A DNA stretch of 35,013 nt, from positions 1 through 35,013 of IMG/VR virus record IMGVR_UViG_3300013306_000038; one strand, written 5' to 3'. The DNA is from a virus. Below the pieces are notes generated by a model. It ran no database searches and was not told the DNA's origin. It worked only from the letters and a program-made list of their open reading frames with translations. The translations under genes and the position numbers were made by a program. This document shows, one piece after another, positions 21,638-28,451 of the stretch (its first letter is position 1; each line of letters starts with the position of its first letter).

Positions 21638-21939
21638 TGGAAAACCAGAAACCCGGCAAGGGATATCGGTTTTGCCCGTCATGTGATGAACGAGTGCCCG
21701 TTCAATTGACCAAATGCCTGAAGTGTGAATTTGTGTTGCGCAATCATGAGCACGCTCGCATCGGATATCAAAAGGCCACGCCATGGCATGACGCGAACAA
21801 CATCGCCGGGGCGCGAACGCTGGCGTCGGTCAACGCCGTTAAACTCACGGACAACGCGCCGTTCGCGCGCGGGTCAACCCTTCATGCGGCGTACATGATC
21901 GCGCTCGCGGAATCCATCCTTAAGGAGATCAGGAAATGA
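21637..21939 (+). CDS. Zinc-ribbon protein (100 aa)
   Basis: ATG 21637 overlaps the previous stop (TGATG). Near the N-terminus F-C-P-S-C-D-E and K-C-L-K-C-E-F form a standard four-cysteine zinc ribbon. The rest is alanine-rich and mostly helical. Role unknown; ribbons of this type bind nucleic acid or protein partners. Confidence 0.76.
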   Translation: MENQKPGKGYRFCPSCDERVPVQLTKCLKCEFVLRNHEHARIGYQKATPWHDANNIAGARTLASVNAVKLTDNAPFARGSTLHAAYMIALAESILKEIRK

Positions 21940-22199
21940 AATGCTCGTGTATCAAGGATAACGAAAAGAAGATCGCAGAGATCTATACCGAACGCTTGGG
22001 CGTGCCGTGCGATGTGGAAGCTAAGGGCGTTGCATTCACGCTTGGAGCAAAGCCCGGCATGTCACCGTTCATGCCGTTCACCGTCAAAGCAGACAAGCCC
22101 GGCTTCCGTGGATCGAAGGGAAAGGAAATCAGCATGTTCTTTTCGTTCTGCCCGTGGTGCGGCGTGCGCATCGACGAAGAGGAACGGGGTGCAGCGTGA
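21936..22199 (+). CDS. Hypothetical protein with split CxC/CxxC pair (87 aa)
   Basis: The start is ATG 21936 (ATGA overlap). C3/C5 at the N-terminus (M-K-C-S-C) and C-P-W-C-G near residue 72 could form one zinc site that closes a beta-rich domain (V-A-F-T-L-G-A, F-M-P-F-T-V-K-A). The arrangement is seen in other phage small proteins. Function unknown. Confidence 0.74.
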   Translation: MKCSCIKDNEKKIAEIYTERLGVPCDVEAKGVAFTLGAKPGMSPFMPFTVKADKPGFRGSKGKEISMFFSFCPWCGVRIDEEERGAA

Positions 22200-22402
22200 G
22201 CGAGACCGTGTTGTTCCTTCTGGCGATAATCACGTTAGTGTTGACCAACGCGATTTTGTTTTGCGCGATCCTGAAGATGGATAAGCGTATCGAGCGTTAT
22301 CGCGCCCTCGTGTTGGAACTGCTTGACACGAACGAAGAGCTAACCAAGAACCTTCGCGGCGCGTCGGATATTGTTCAGAAACTAATGGAGAAACGGACGT
22401 GA
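22196..22402 (+). CDS. Small membrane protein with coiled-coil tail (68 aa)
   Basis: GTG 22196 in a GTGA overlap; the upstream extension lies inside the preceding gene. Residues 4-25 form a membrane helix (V-L-F-L-L-A-I-I-T-L-V-L-T-N-A-I-L-F). The rest is a charged helix with leucine spacing of a coiled coil. The shape resembles inner-membrane spanins or adaptor proteins; no sequence signature supports either. Confidence 0.7.
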   Translation: MSETVLFLLAIITLVLTNAILFCAILKMDKRIERYRALVLELLDTNEELTKNLRGASDIVQKLMEKRT

Positions 22403-22641
22403 CCGACAAACCAACCTTCCCCGCCGTCGTGGTCACTGAAGGGGAACCATCTCCGGAATTGTTTGCCGCGATGGACAAGGCAACGAATAAATGGACGAAG
22501 CGCGCCGCCCGGGGCGAATGCGAATGGATCTGTTCAGATTGCTGCATGGGCTTCCCGGGCGGTATGCCTGACGCGTGCGCATACGGTCATCAAAGCTGCA
22601 CGGACATTATTCAACGTGACAAAAAGGACGCGGCAGCATGA
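22399..22641 (+). CDS. Hypothetical cysteine-rich protein (80 aa)
   Basis: GTG 22399 in a GTGA overlap. The C-terminal half has W-I-C-S-D-C-C-M-G-F (43-52) and A-C-A-Y-G-H-Q-S-C (59-67), enough cysteines and a histidine for a zinc site. The N-terminal half is polar. No family is recognised. Confidence 0.72.
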   Translation: MTDKPTFPAVVVTEGEPSPELFAAMDKATNKWTKRAARGECEWICSDCCMGFPGGMPDACAYGHQSCTDIIQRDKKDAAA

Positions 22642-22742
22642 AACAACGCGCGCTTCTGGTATGTGGACGCCCTTTGTGTTGGGCGCTTTTGATTGTGTAC
22701 TTTTTATTGCATTGCAATTTATTCAAGAGGAAACCGAAATGA
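22638..22742 (+). CDS. Very small membrane peptide (34 aa)
   Basis: ATG 22638 overlaps the preceding stop (ATGA), and its own stop overlaps the next start (ATGA at 22739-22742), so it continues the unbroken chain of coupled genes. Residues 11-29 (R-P-L-C-W-A-L-L-I-V-Y-F-L-L-H-C-N-L-F) form one membrane helix, with basic residues at both ends. Its main purpose might be coupling, but the sequence looks like a real membrane peptide. Confidence 0.6.
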   Translation: MKQRALLVCGRPLCWALLIVYFLLHCNLFKRKPK

Positions 22743-24697
22743 TCAAGGAATTTTACGTTCGAAAGGCCGCGCTCGACGTGCTGCAGGGTACGACCGATAT
22801 GCACGAAGTTCGGACGCATCTCACAAAGCGCATGGTCGATGAAAACTCGATCGCATGCGTCGTGCGCGGCAACGATGCCGATACGATCTATTGGAAGAAC
22901 CTTGCGGACGGAACGCGGGAAGCGATCGTGAACCATATGAAGGCTTTGGGCCTGACTAATTTCGATGGTTGGGGTTTGCGTCAGGCCGTTGAAAAGCTCG
23001 GTCAGTTCGCTCGCCGCGAGAAAGAGCGCGCGGAGATGCATGCGAACGTCAGCGGCGAATATCACTCGTTGGCGCATACCGTCGCGCGATACGTTCATGG
23101 ACCGGATGCACGTGCACAACAATGGTCGGTTGCTTCGCTGATCTCTGCGATGGAGAAAGAAAACCATGGAGACCAGCGCGAGCTACTGAAAAACGCACGG
23201 GATCTGATCGCGGAATACTATCGCGGAGAAAACGAACAATGGGCGAGCCAGTTCGCGCTGACGCAACCGTTTCTTTCGGTCATCAAACGTCTGGTTCATG
23301 AGCTTAAAGCGGAAAACGAAATAAGCGAAGAGCGCAACGTTCAGATTGAAAAGGCGCGCGGCCTGCTTGCTGATTGGGTTGTCGCGAACCAGACGGCGGA
23401 AGAACTCTCTTCAGACACGAACCGCGAGAACATCATTCGCTATGACTTGGGTACGTCGCCTGCAGAGTGCGTGCGTTGGGTTTTGGATGCGCTCGCGAAG
23501 CATGCTGATGTAGGCGTCGATCATGAAATCGCGCGCTTGCAGGGGCAGATTGTGGCGGCGAATAGAACAATCAAAGTACGTGATGAAAGGATCGGAGTTC
23601 AGGAAAGGACGATTTCATCGTTGCAGGCGGTCATCAACGGCAAGAATTCGGCGTTGTCTGCTGCGATCACGGGGATGGAGCGCGCCGATAAAGAACGCAA
23701 GGATCTCGAAGATACCGTTGCGCTTCAGGCGAAGACGATCGGGGATCATGAAGATGCGCTTGCCGCGTTGCAAGATGAAGCAGTTTGCCTGAAGGCTCAG
23801 AAGTTGGGGACCGCTGAAGTTCTGCGCGATCGAGAAAATGAACTTGCGCGCTTGCGAGAACAGATCCTTGATCTGAACAAAACGATCGTAGAGAAAAACA
23901 AGCAGAACACGGATCTCGCCGGGGTCAACCACGATTTGCGCATGCTGCTTGAACCGCATCTCGATGCGTTTTCGGTTGGGAATGGATCGGAAGCTTATGC
24001 GATTGGGGAGCTATACAAGCTCGCGCATGGACACAAGCCGGGCGTGCTTACTGGCATGAAGCTCGATGATGTGCTGACCAACATACGCCGCATTATTCAA
24101 CCGCACAGTTCGATCATGGCGATGGAACACGCGCTTTCAGATCTGCAGATCCGGAACAAGACCCTTCAGGAACACATCGACGCGCGCGATGAACGGATTG
24201 CCAAGCTCGATGCAGAGATCGAGATCAGATCGAAGCGGGAAGCGCGGCAGGCTAACGATCTGTGCTTGCTCGCGGTTGGCGCGAAGGGCGCGGAAATTTT
24301 AAGCATTGACGATGCCTTGTCGTGTATCCGGGGAATTCTTTTGCCGCATCGGTCGATCGGTGATCTTGTGCTGTGGCGGCAATTGAAAGGAAACAATCGA
24401 TGGATTTATTCGCCGGGCGAGGTAAAGAACTTTCGATGCGTGGTGACGCCGATCGTGCCCGATGATGAAACGAAACCGGTAAAAGGTTCTACTCCGAATC
24501 CTGACGTTGGGCCTTCAGAATCGGACACGGGCGCGGCGGTTTATGACGATCTTCCGGGGTTGCCTGAACACGATGACAAGGTTCTAGGCATTGGGCGAGT
24601 GTACAGCGAAGAGAAAATGCGACTCTTCGCTGTATCAGCGCTGAATCAATTTATCGATTCGCTCGTGACTTTCGTCGGACCTAAGCGTAAGCTTTAA
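22739..24697 (+). CDS. Large coiled-coil protein with internal repeats (652 aa)
   Basis: ATG 22739 (M-I-K-E-F-Y-V-R-K-A) has AGAGGAAA upstream and an ATGA overlap; the longer open frame from 22463 lies over other genes. The protein is mostly helical. From about residue 255 to 420 it is a long coiled coil (E-I-A-R-L-Q-G-Q-I, N-E-L-A-R-L-R-E-Q-I-L-D-L-N-K-T-I). Two segments repeat: L-D-D-V-L-T-N-I-R-R-I-I-Q-P-H-S-S-I and I-D-D-A-L-S-C-I-R-G-I-L-L-P-H-R-S-I share the pattern D-D-x-L-x-x-I-R-x-I-x-x-P-H-x-S-I. There is no ATPase motif, so it is not SMC-like in catalysis. Function unknown. It closes the coupled operon before a terminator. Confidence 0.82.
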   Translation: MIKEFYVRKAALDVLQGTTDMHEVRTHLTKRMVDENSIACVVRGNDADTIYWKNLADGTREAIVNHMKALGLTNFDGWGLRQAVEKLGQFARREKERAEMHANVSGEYHSLAHTVARYVHGPDARAQQWSVASLISAMEKENHGDQRELLKNARDLIAEYYRGENEQWASQFALTQPFLSVIKRLVHELKAENEISEERNVQIEKARGLLADWVVANQTAEELSSDTNRENIIRYDLGTSPAECVRWVLDALAKHADVGVDHEIARLQGQIVAANRTIKVRDERIGVQERTISSLQAVINGKNSALSAAITGMERADKERKDLEDTVALQAKTIGDHEDALAALQDEAVCLKAQKLGTAEVLRDRENELARLREQILDLNKTIVEKNKQNTDLAGVNHDLRMLLEPHLDAFSVGNGSEAYAIGELYKLAHGHKPGVLTGMKLDDVLTNIRRIIQPHSSIMAMEHALSDLQIRNKTLQEHIDARDERIAKLDAEIEIRSKREARQANDLCLLAVGAKGAEILSIDDALSCIRGILLPHRSIGDLVLWRQLKGNNRWIYSPGEVKNFRCVVTPIVPDDETKPVKGSTPNPDVGPSESDTGAAVYDDLPGLPEHDDKVLGIGRVYSEEKMRLFAVSALNQFIDSLVTFVGPKRKL

Positions 24698-24730
24698 ACC
24701 TCGCTCGTTGTTGCGAGTTGTAACAAATAG

Positions 24731-24753
24731 GTCCGCTTCGCGCGGACTTTTTT
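24731..24753 (+). terminator. Rho-independent terminator
   Basis: A GTCCGC/GCGGAC stem (24731-24736 and 24742-24747) with a 5-base loop is followed by six T residues. It closes the small-gene operon after the coiled-coil gene. A weaker CTCGC/GCGAG hairpin lies just upstream. Confidence 0.85.
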
Positions 24754-24781
24754 ACCTAATAAATGAATAAGGTTCCAAGAA

Positions 24782-25270
24782 ATGAACAGTTCGGAAGCGT
24801 TTCTTAATTTCCATCAGATTCTTTCCCGCAACATATCCGACCGCCCCGACGATTTTCATCGACCCTGCCGCGCCCACATCGCGCGCAACAGCAGTAACAA
24901 CATCTCCCACATCACCATCGAGTTCGCCGGTCCCCGCGCCAAGTTCCTAAGCGTCATCACGTTCGACGGCAGCGGAGACATGGGAACCCGCACGACGAAC
25001 CTCTTCATGCCAAAGGTGAAGCTCGATCCACTGCCGCGCGCGTTGTCGCTTCTCACGTGCATGGATTACCTGATCTCGATCAAGCATCTTGACGCCACGA
25101 TGGATTATTTCTACGAAGTCGTGTCGTTCGAAGTTTCACGTGGAACATCGCAACTCAAAAAACGATACGAGGATCTTTGCGCGAAATCGCACGACTACAT
25201 TCAAGCGCATGAGGCAGGAGAACCATTGCCGGTTCTGCTTGCCTTGTCCGCACCCGCACACGTCAAATAA
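24782..25270 (+). CDS. Hypothetical protein (162 aa); gene contains a parS-like site
   Basis: ATG 24782 has AAGG at the long end of workable spacing. The product has a basic N-terminal third (D-F-H-R-P-C-R-A-H-I-A-R-N), a beta-rich core (I-S-H-I-T-I-E-F-A-G, F-L-S-V-I-T-F-D-G-S-G-D) and a helical C-terminus. It is not recognised. The gene lies between the terminator and the VapE-like helicase gene, so it may serve replication. A 15-of-16 match to parS (25132-25147) is encoded in the S-F-E-V-S-R-G-T-S stretch. Confidence 0.72.
   Translation: MNSSEAFLNFHQILSRNISDRPDDFHRPCRAHIARNSSNNISHITIEFAGPRAKFLSVITFDGSGDMGTRTTNLFMPKVKLDPLPRALSLLTCMDYLISIKHLDATMDYFYEVVSFEVSRGTSQLKKRYEDLCAKSHDYIQAHEAGEPLPVLLALSAPAHVK
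25132..25147. other. parS-like ParB-binding site (15/16 match)
   Basis: AGTTTCACGTGGAACA matches the reverse complement of the bacterial parS consensus (TGTTTCACGTGNAACA) at every position but the first. It lies inside a coding region, as many chromosomal parS sites do. Together with the exact copy at 28435-28450 it brackets the VapE helicase gene and the AT-rich region. Confidence 0.6.
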
Positions 25271-25282
25271 GCGGGGCGAGCC

Positions 25283-26869
25283 ATGTCAGATATGCCGGGG
25301 ATCGACGACGACGGAATCGACGGGGAATTTCTCGAAGAGGGTCTTGAAGAGGAAAAGAAAGCCGTTCTAAGGCTTTCTGAGAAAGCGAAGAAAGGAGATG
25401 CAGCGCTCGAACAGGTAAGGTTAGAGCCGAACTTGGTCAAGCGTGGCCGGGCGCTCGCGGCGCTCGAAGCCGTGAACTTCCCGGAAGTATCGAAGGTGAA
25501 GATGGGTGACGGGTACGCATACAAGACCGTCAGCACGGACGTGAACCGTTGGGCGGCCTTCGAGGCGCTGTTCGGAACCGGGCGCGGCAGGCCGCATCTG
25601 GATACCTTCAGCGGGAAACTGGTAGATCACGAAGGGCGTCATATCGATGACCACTATCCGGTTGTGGAACTGATTCACGCGCTCGCGGCAATGGGCCTGA
25701 AGACGCAGGAAGCAGCGACCGTGCGCAAATCGTTCCGTGAATGGGCGATGTATGTCAGGTTCAACGATCTGATCGAGCACGTGAACGATTCAATGCCGGA
25801 TTGGGATCAGGTTCCACGTCTCGATACTAGGCTGATTGAGTTCTTCGAAACGTTCGATACACCACTTAACCGCGAGTTCGGGCGATATTTCTGGCTCTCG
25901 ATCTACTGCCGGGCGATGTATCCGGGTTGCCTCGCGCCGTGTGCACTGTCCCTGTTCGGTCCGCAGAACGCGGGGAAGTCCTACTTCAGCAAACGGATCT
26001 GCGAGGCGCTGATCGGTCGGCAATCGGCCAATGCAGTGCAACTCGACCTGTCCAAAGATCCGACGACGTTCCTTCGAAAGATCACGGGTCATTCCGTCGT
26101 GGCAAACGTTGGCGAAATGACCGGGTTCGGAGAATCAGACCTGAACAAGATCAAGTCTTTCATGACGATGACAAGCGACATGATGGATTACAAATTTGAG
26201 GGTCATTTCGAGCAGGCGCGGCAGTGGATCACGATCATGGACGGAAACAAGTATGTCGGTCTGCAACGCGACGACACGGGTAACAGGCGGTTCTATCCGA
26301 TGTTCGCCGCTCAGATACCCGACGTTGACGGCCAACCCGCTTGGAAGCCCAACGGTCAGTTCTCTGCGAACTTTGACGGGTTCGATTGGATATTTTGGCA
26401 GATCATGGCCGAATGCCGGGAGTGGTTGAACCTGAACGATGGAATCGAAGGCTATGAGCGCTTCACGTCTACGGTGACCAAGCACGTGGAAGAGTTCTCC
26501 AAGAGCGAAATGAACCGGGACCGGGGCACGGTTCGCGATGACTATCTCGATATGTATTTGAGAAAGGCGCTCGAAAACGTGCCGAAAAAGACCGTGAGCG
26601 GATACAAGAAGTCTGGGGTGTTCTTCGAGATCGCGGAACTTAACCTTGCGTTGAAAGCGATCGACCATCGCGGCACGCTCAAGCTCAACCATCTGAAGAA
26701 CAAACTTGCCGCGCTTGGGGGTGTGCCTGAAGTGATCACGAACAAGCGCGGGTATCTCTTCCATGAAACAAAAACGGTTGAAGAGTTTGCCGCGATGCTG
26801 CGCGGGACCGACGACGACGATTTGACCATCATCGACGAGGTTCCAGATCCGGAACCAGAATCGTTCTAG
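25283..26869 (+). CDS. VapE-like SF3 replicative helicase (P-loop ATPase)
   Basis: This 528-residue protein matches the virulence-associated-protein-E (VapE) helicase layout. Walker A is L-F-G-P-Q-N-A-G-K-S (224-233), followed by V-G-E-M-T-G-F (276-282, the acidic Walker B/E-L-x-x-F region), N-K-I-K-S-F-M (288-294), and D-D-T-G-N-R-R-F-Y-P-M (330-340), the arginine-finger and sensor motif. An acidic N-terminus (1-30) precedes a helical lead domain, and the C-terminus ends in a winged-helix-like region and an acidic tail. Such helicases pair with AEP-type primases in phages and satellites, which fits the primase at 15683. The gene ends at a terminator next to the candidate origin. Confidence 0.88.
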   Translation: MSDMPGIDDDGIDGEFLEEGLEEEKKAVLRLSEKAKKGDAALEQVRLEPNLVKRGRALAALEAVNFPEVSKVKMGDGYAYKTVSTDVNRWAAFEALFGTGRGRPHLDTFSGKLVDHEGRHIDDHYPVVELIHALAAMGLKTQEAATVRKSFREWAMYVRFNDLIEHVNDSMPDWDQVPRLDTRLIEFFETFDTPLNREFGRYFWLSIYCRAMYPGCLAPCALSLFGPQNAGKSYFSKRICEALIGRQSANAVQLDLSKDPTTFLRKITGHSVVANVGEMTGFGESDLNKIKSFMTMTSDMMDYKFEGHFEQARQWITIMDGNKYVGLQRDDTGNRRFYPMFAAQIPDVDGQPAWKPNGQFSANFDGFDWIFWQIMAECREWLNLNDGIEGYERFTSTVTKHVEEFSKSEMNRDRGTVRDDYLDMYLRKALENVPKKTVSGYKKSGVFFEIAELNLALKAIDHRGTLKLNHLKNKLAALGGVPEVITNKRGYLFHETKTVEEFAAMLRGTDDDDLTIIDEVPDPEPESF

Positions 26870-26889
26870 GACGTGAAGCAGGAAAGCGA

Positions 26890-26916
26890 AGCCCCGAACC
26901 CGGGGCTTTTTCTTTT
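26890..26916 (+). terminator. Rho-independent terminator
   Basis: A 7-bp perfect stem AGCCCCG/CGGGGCT (26890-26896 and 26901-26907) with a 4-base loop is followed by a T-rich run to 26916. It ends the rightward operon after the VapE-like gene. Confidence 0.88.
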
Positions 26917-27360
26917 ATTGTGGGAAATTTTCGACGATTTGTAATGGTTCAGTAATTGTTACAAATGCAGCTTAAGCACTTACTTAAAAACAAAGTGAAA
27001 TAGTACAGCGATATTTTTCACAATGCTGAACGTGGTGCATGATTGTCAACAATTCGAGCAAAAAATACATTTCTGTATTTTCCCGGAAAGCCTTATCCAG
27101 TATAGGATTGCAGAAACAAAATACACAAATCCCAAAATACAAAGTGGTTTTCAAACCTGCTACAGCCACTTATAAATCCAACTATATCTTAAGATATAGT
27201 GCTCGTTAGTACTTATATATAATGTATGTATATTTGTATATTTGTATTTTTAGAGAATTTTAGGATTTTGAATCAATAACTTAGCGGCGATTCCTAAAAA
27301 TACATTGAAGAGTTTTGCAAAGTACTTTCCAAAAAGCCGTCATTTTTAGGGGTAAACACC
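26917..27360. other. AT-rich non-coding region, candidate replication origin
   Basis: These 444 bases hold no credible gene and are far more AT-rich than the rest of the window, with A/T tracts, repeated AAAATACA/TGTATTTT words and TATATAAT-like stretches. They contain a 20-bp perfect palindrome (27181-27200), an AAGTGG...CCACTT dyad around 27142-27172, one TGAAATAG box (26996-27003) and a TAGCGGCGAT repeat at the right edge. No exact DnaA box (TTATCCACA) was seen. Position beside the helicase gene and between two parS-like sites supports an origin, but this is inference. A regulatory or recently acquired segment is the alternative. Confidence 0.45.
27181..27200. repeat. 20-bp perfect palindrome
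   Basis: ACTATATCTTAAGATATAGT is its own reverse complement over all 20 bases. It lies in the AT-rich region and could be a protein-binding site or cruciform-forming element at an origin. Confidence 0.85.
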
Positions 27361-27370
27361 TAGCGGCGAT
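27282..27370 (+). repeat. Direct repeat TAGCGGCGAT (two copies)
   Basis: TAGCGGCGAT occurs at 27282-27291 and 27361-27370, 79 bases apart, at the boundary where the AT-rich region passes into normal composition. The sequence between contains CCTAAAAATACATT and the related ATTTTTAGG. Two copies are too few to call iterons. Confidence 0.6.
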
Positions 27371-27486
27371 CTTCGATCACCTTTGCCCTTCTGGTCTTTA
27401 ATGGCGCGGCAGATCCCGGCGTCGGAAAGGTAGGGGAGCGCGGTCGAGTAGTGGAGATCTGCCAACGAACGAGGCGGCAGGAAGCT
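27346..27486 (-). pseudogene. Possible 3' remnant of a gene (46 codons, no start)
   Basis: After the AT-rich region the GC content returns to normal. A minus-strand frame here reads like a real C-terminus (L-P-P-R-S-L-A-D-L-H-Y-S-T-A-L-P-Y-L, then I-C-R-A-I-K-D-Q-K-G-K-G-D-R-R), ending with TAA at 27346. It has no ATG and a stop codon a few codons upstream, so it would be a truncated remnant or a chance frame. The product is not recognised. Confidence 0.25.
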
Positions 27487-27518
27487 AAACGCATGAAAGC
27501 TTTAGCTATTCGTCGGTA

Positions 27519-27524
27519 TATAAT
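27519..27524 (+). promoter_or_regulatory. Putative -10 box before the terminase-like gene
   Basis: A perfect TATAAT lies 33 bases before the GTG of the 27558 gene. The expected -35 position (around 27495-27501) has no good match, so an activator or a partial promoter is likely. Confidence 0.4.
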
Positions 27525-27557
27525 CGGCGCAATTAAAAAGCGTTTTACGGGCCGAAC

Positions 27558-28334
27558 GTGAAGGATGATTTCGAAGAGGAAGACCGGGGCGCGCCAATTC
27601 CTTCGATGGAGTTCGAAGAGGAAGAATTTGCGCTTGAGAACATGAAGATGTTCGAAGAGTATGTGGAGCTTCGAGTTCGGGGCATCCCGCCGATCGTCGC
27701 ATTACCTCGCGTGTTCGGCCTGAATCAAGCCGGGGATCGATACGAGCAAAACCGGTTCAATGCGATTGAGCGCAACCCGGTTTATCGATCGCTCTTCAGG
27801 AAGCGCCTGAAAGAGATCCAGCACAATGAACTGTGGGACGGCAAGCAATCGATCTATGAGCTTCTGAGCATCGTTCGGGGGTGGAACGTCAAGGACTCCT
27901 CCCGCATCAGCGCCATCAAAGAATTAAACGTGCTGGCGGGGATCGTTATCGTGGATGAGAACGGCAAAACCAAAGTCGGGCGCTCACTCGAAGACTTTTA
28001 CAAGATGGAAGGCGTTCCAAAGGGGCACAAAGAGAACCCGCACGTGTTACCGCCTGACATTGGCGACGACAAACCGCCAGAACCCGCGCCACCGCCTGCA
28101 GCACTACCGAAAGCGCCTGAACCGATTCCCGATCGGCACGCGCATTTCATTGCGGAAGCATTGCAGGAAGTCGAGACCGTGAAACCCGTCGTGAAACAAC
28201 CTCAAGCGCCGACGCTCGCGGCAGAACCCGTAAAGCCAAAGGTGACGGTCGAGCAAGCAAGGCAGGCAAAGGCCGTGCAGAAAGCCCAAGCTGCCCCAAC
28301 GAAACGCGTCGCCAAGCTGATGAAACCGCTCTGA
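27558..28334 (+). CDS. Terminase small-subunit-like DNA-packaging protein
   Basis: The protein has 258 residues from GTG 27558; the ribosome site is weak, and ATG 27606 is an alternative. After an acidic start, residues 28-145 look like a small terminase subunit: an N-terminal helix-turn-helix region (Y-V-E-L-R-V-R-G-I-P-P-I-V-A-L-P-R-V-F-G), E-R-N-P-V-Y-R-S-L-F-R-K-R-L, a middle helix D-S-S-R-I-S-A-I-K-E-L-N-V-L-A-G-I, then G-R-S-L-E-D-F-Y. The C-terminal 100 residues are proline/alanine/lysine-rich and disordered. Small subunits recognise packaging sites and recruit the large terminase. No large subunit is visible here; it could lie on the unseen part of the genome. Confidence 0.6.
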   Translation: MKDDFEEEDRGAPIPSMEFEEEEFALENMKMFEEYVELRVRGIPPIVALPRVFGLNQAGDRYEQNRFNAIERNPVYRSLFRKRLKEIQHNELWDGKQSIYELLSIVRGWNVKDSSRISAIKELNVLAGIVIVDENGKTKVGRSLEDFYKMEGVPKGHKENPHVLPPDIGDDKPPEPAPPPAALPKAPEPIPDRHAHFIAEALQEVETVKPVVKQPQAPTLAAEPVKPKVTVEQARQAKAVQKAQAAPTKRVAKLMKPL

Positions 28335-28398
28335 AGCTGCATCGGGCCATCGAGAACCCTTCGAGCCCGTCAGAAGGCCGTTTAATCAGTCCGTCAAC

Positions 28399-28430
28399 AA
28401 AAAGCCCCGATCGCAATGTCGGGGCTTTTT
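28399..28430. terminator. Bidirectional Rho-independent terminator
   Basis: A 12-bp perfect stem AAAAAGCCCCGA/TCGGGGCTTTTT (28399-28410 and 28419-28430) with an 8-base loop has A and T tails on both sides. It separates the convergent genes ending at 28334 and 28452 and serves both. Confidence 0.9.
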
Positions 28431-28434
28431 CAAT

Positions 28435-28450
28435 TGTTCCACGTGAAACA
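28435..28450. other. parS site (exact consensus)
   Basis: TGTTCCACGTGAAACA is identical to the classical bacterial parS sequence bound by ParB/Spo0J. The symmetry extends to ATTGTT...AACAAT on both sides. It lies in the gap between the bidirectional terminator and the stop codon of the 28452 gene, so it is not constrained by coding. No parB gene is recognised in this window. Confidence 0.8.
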
Positions 28451-28451
28451 A

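Noticed and set aside
22463-22738. Upstream extension of the coiled-coil gene
   Set aside because: It covers two coupled genes in another frame; ATG 22739 has a ribosome site and ATGA coupling.
26984-27169. Minus-strand 61-codon frame in the AT-rich region
   Set aside because: No ribosome site, odd amino-acid composition (many C, F, Y), and position in a region with non-coding composition.
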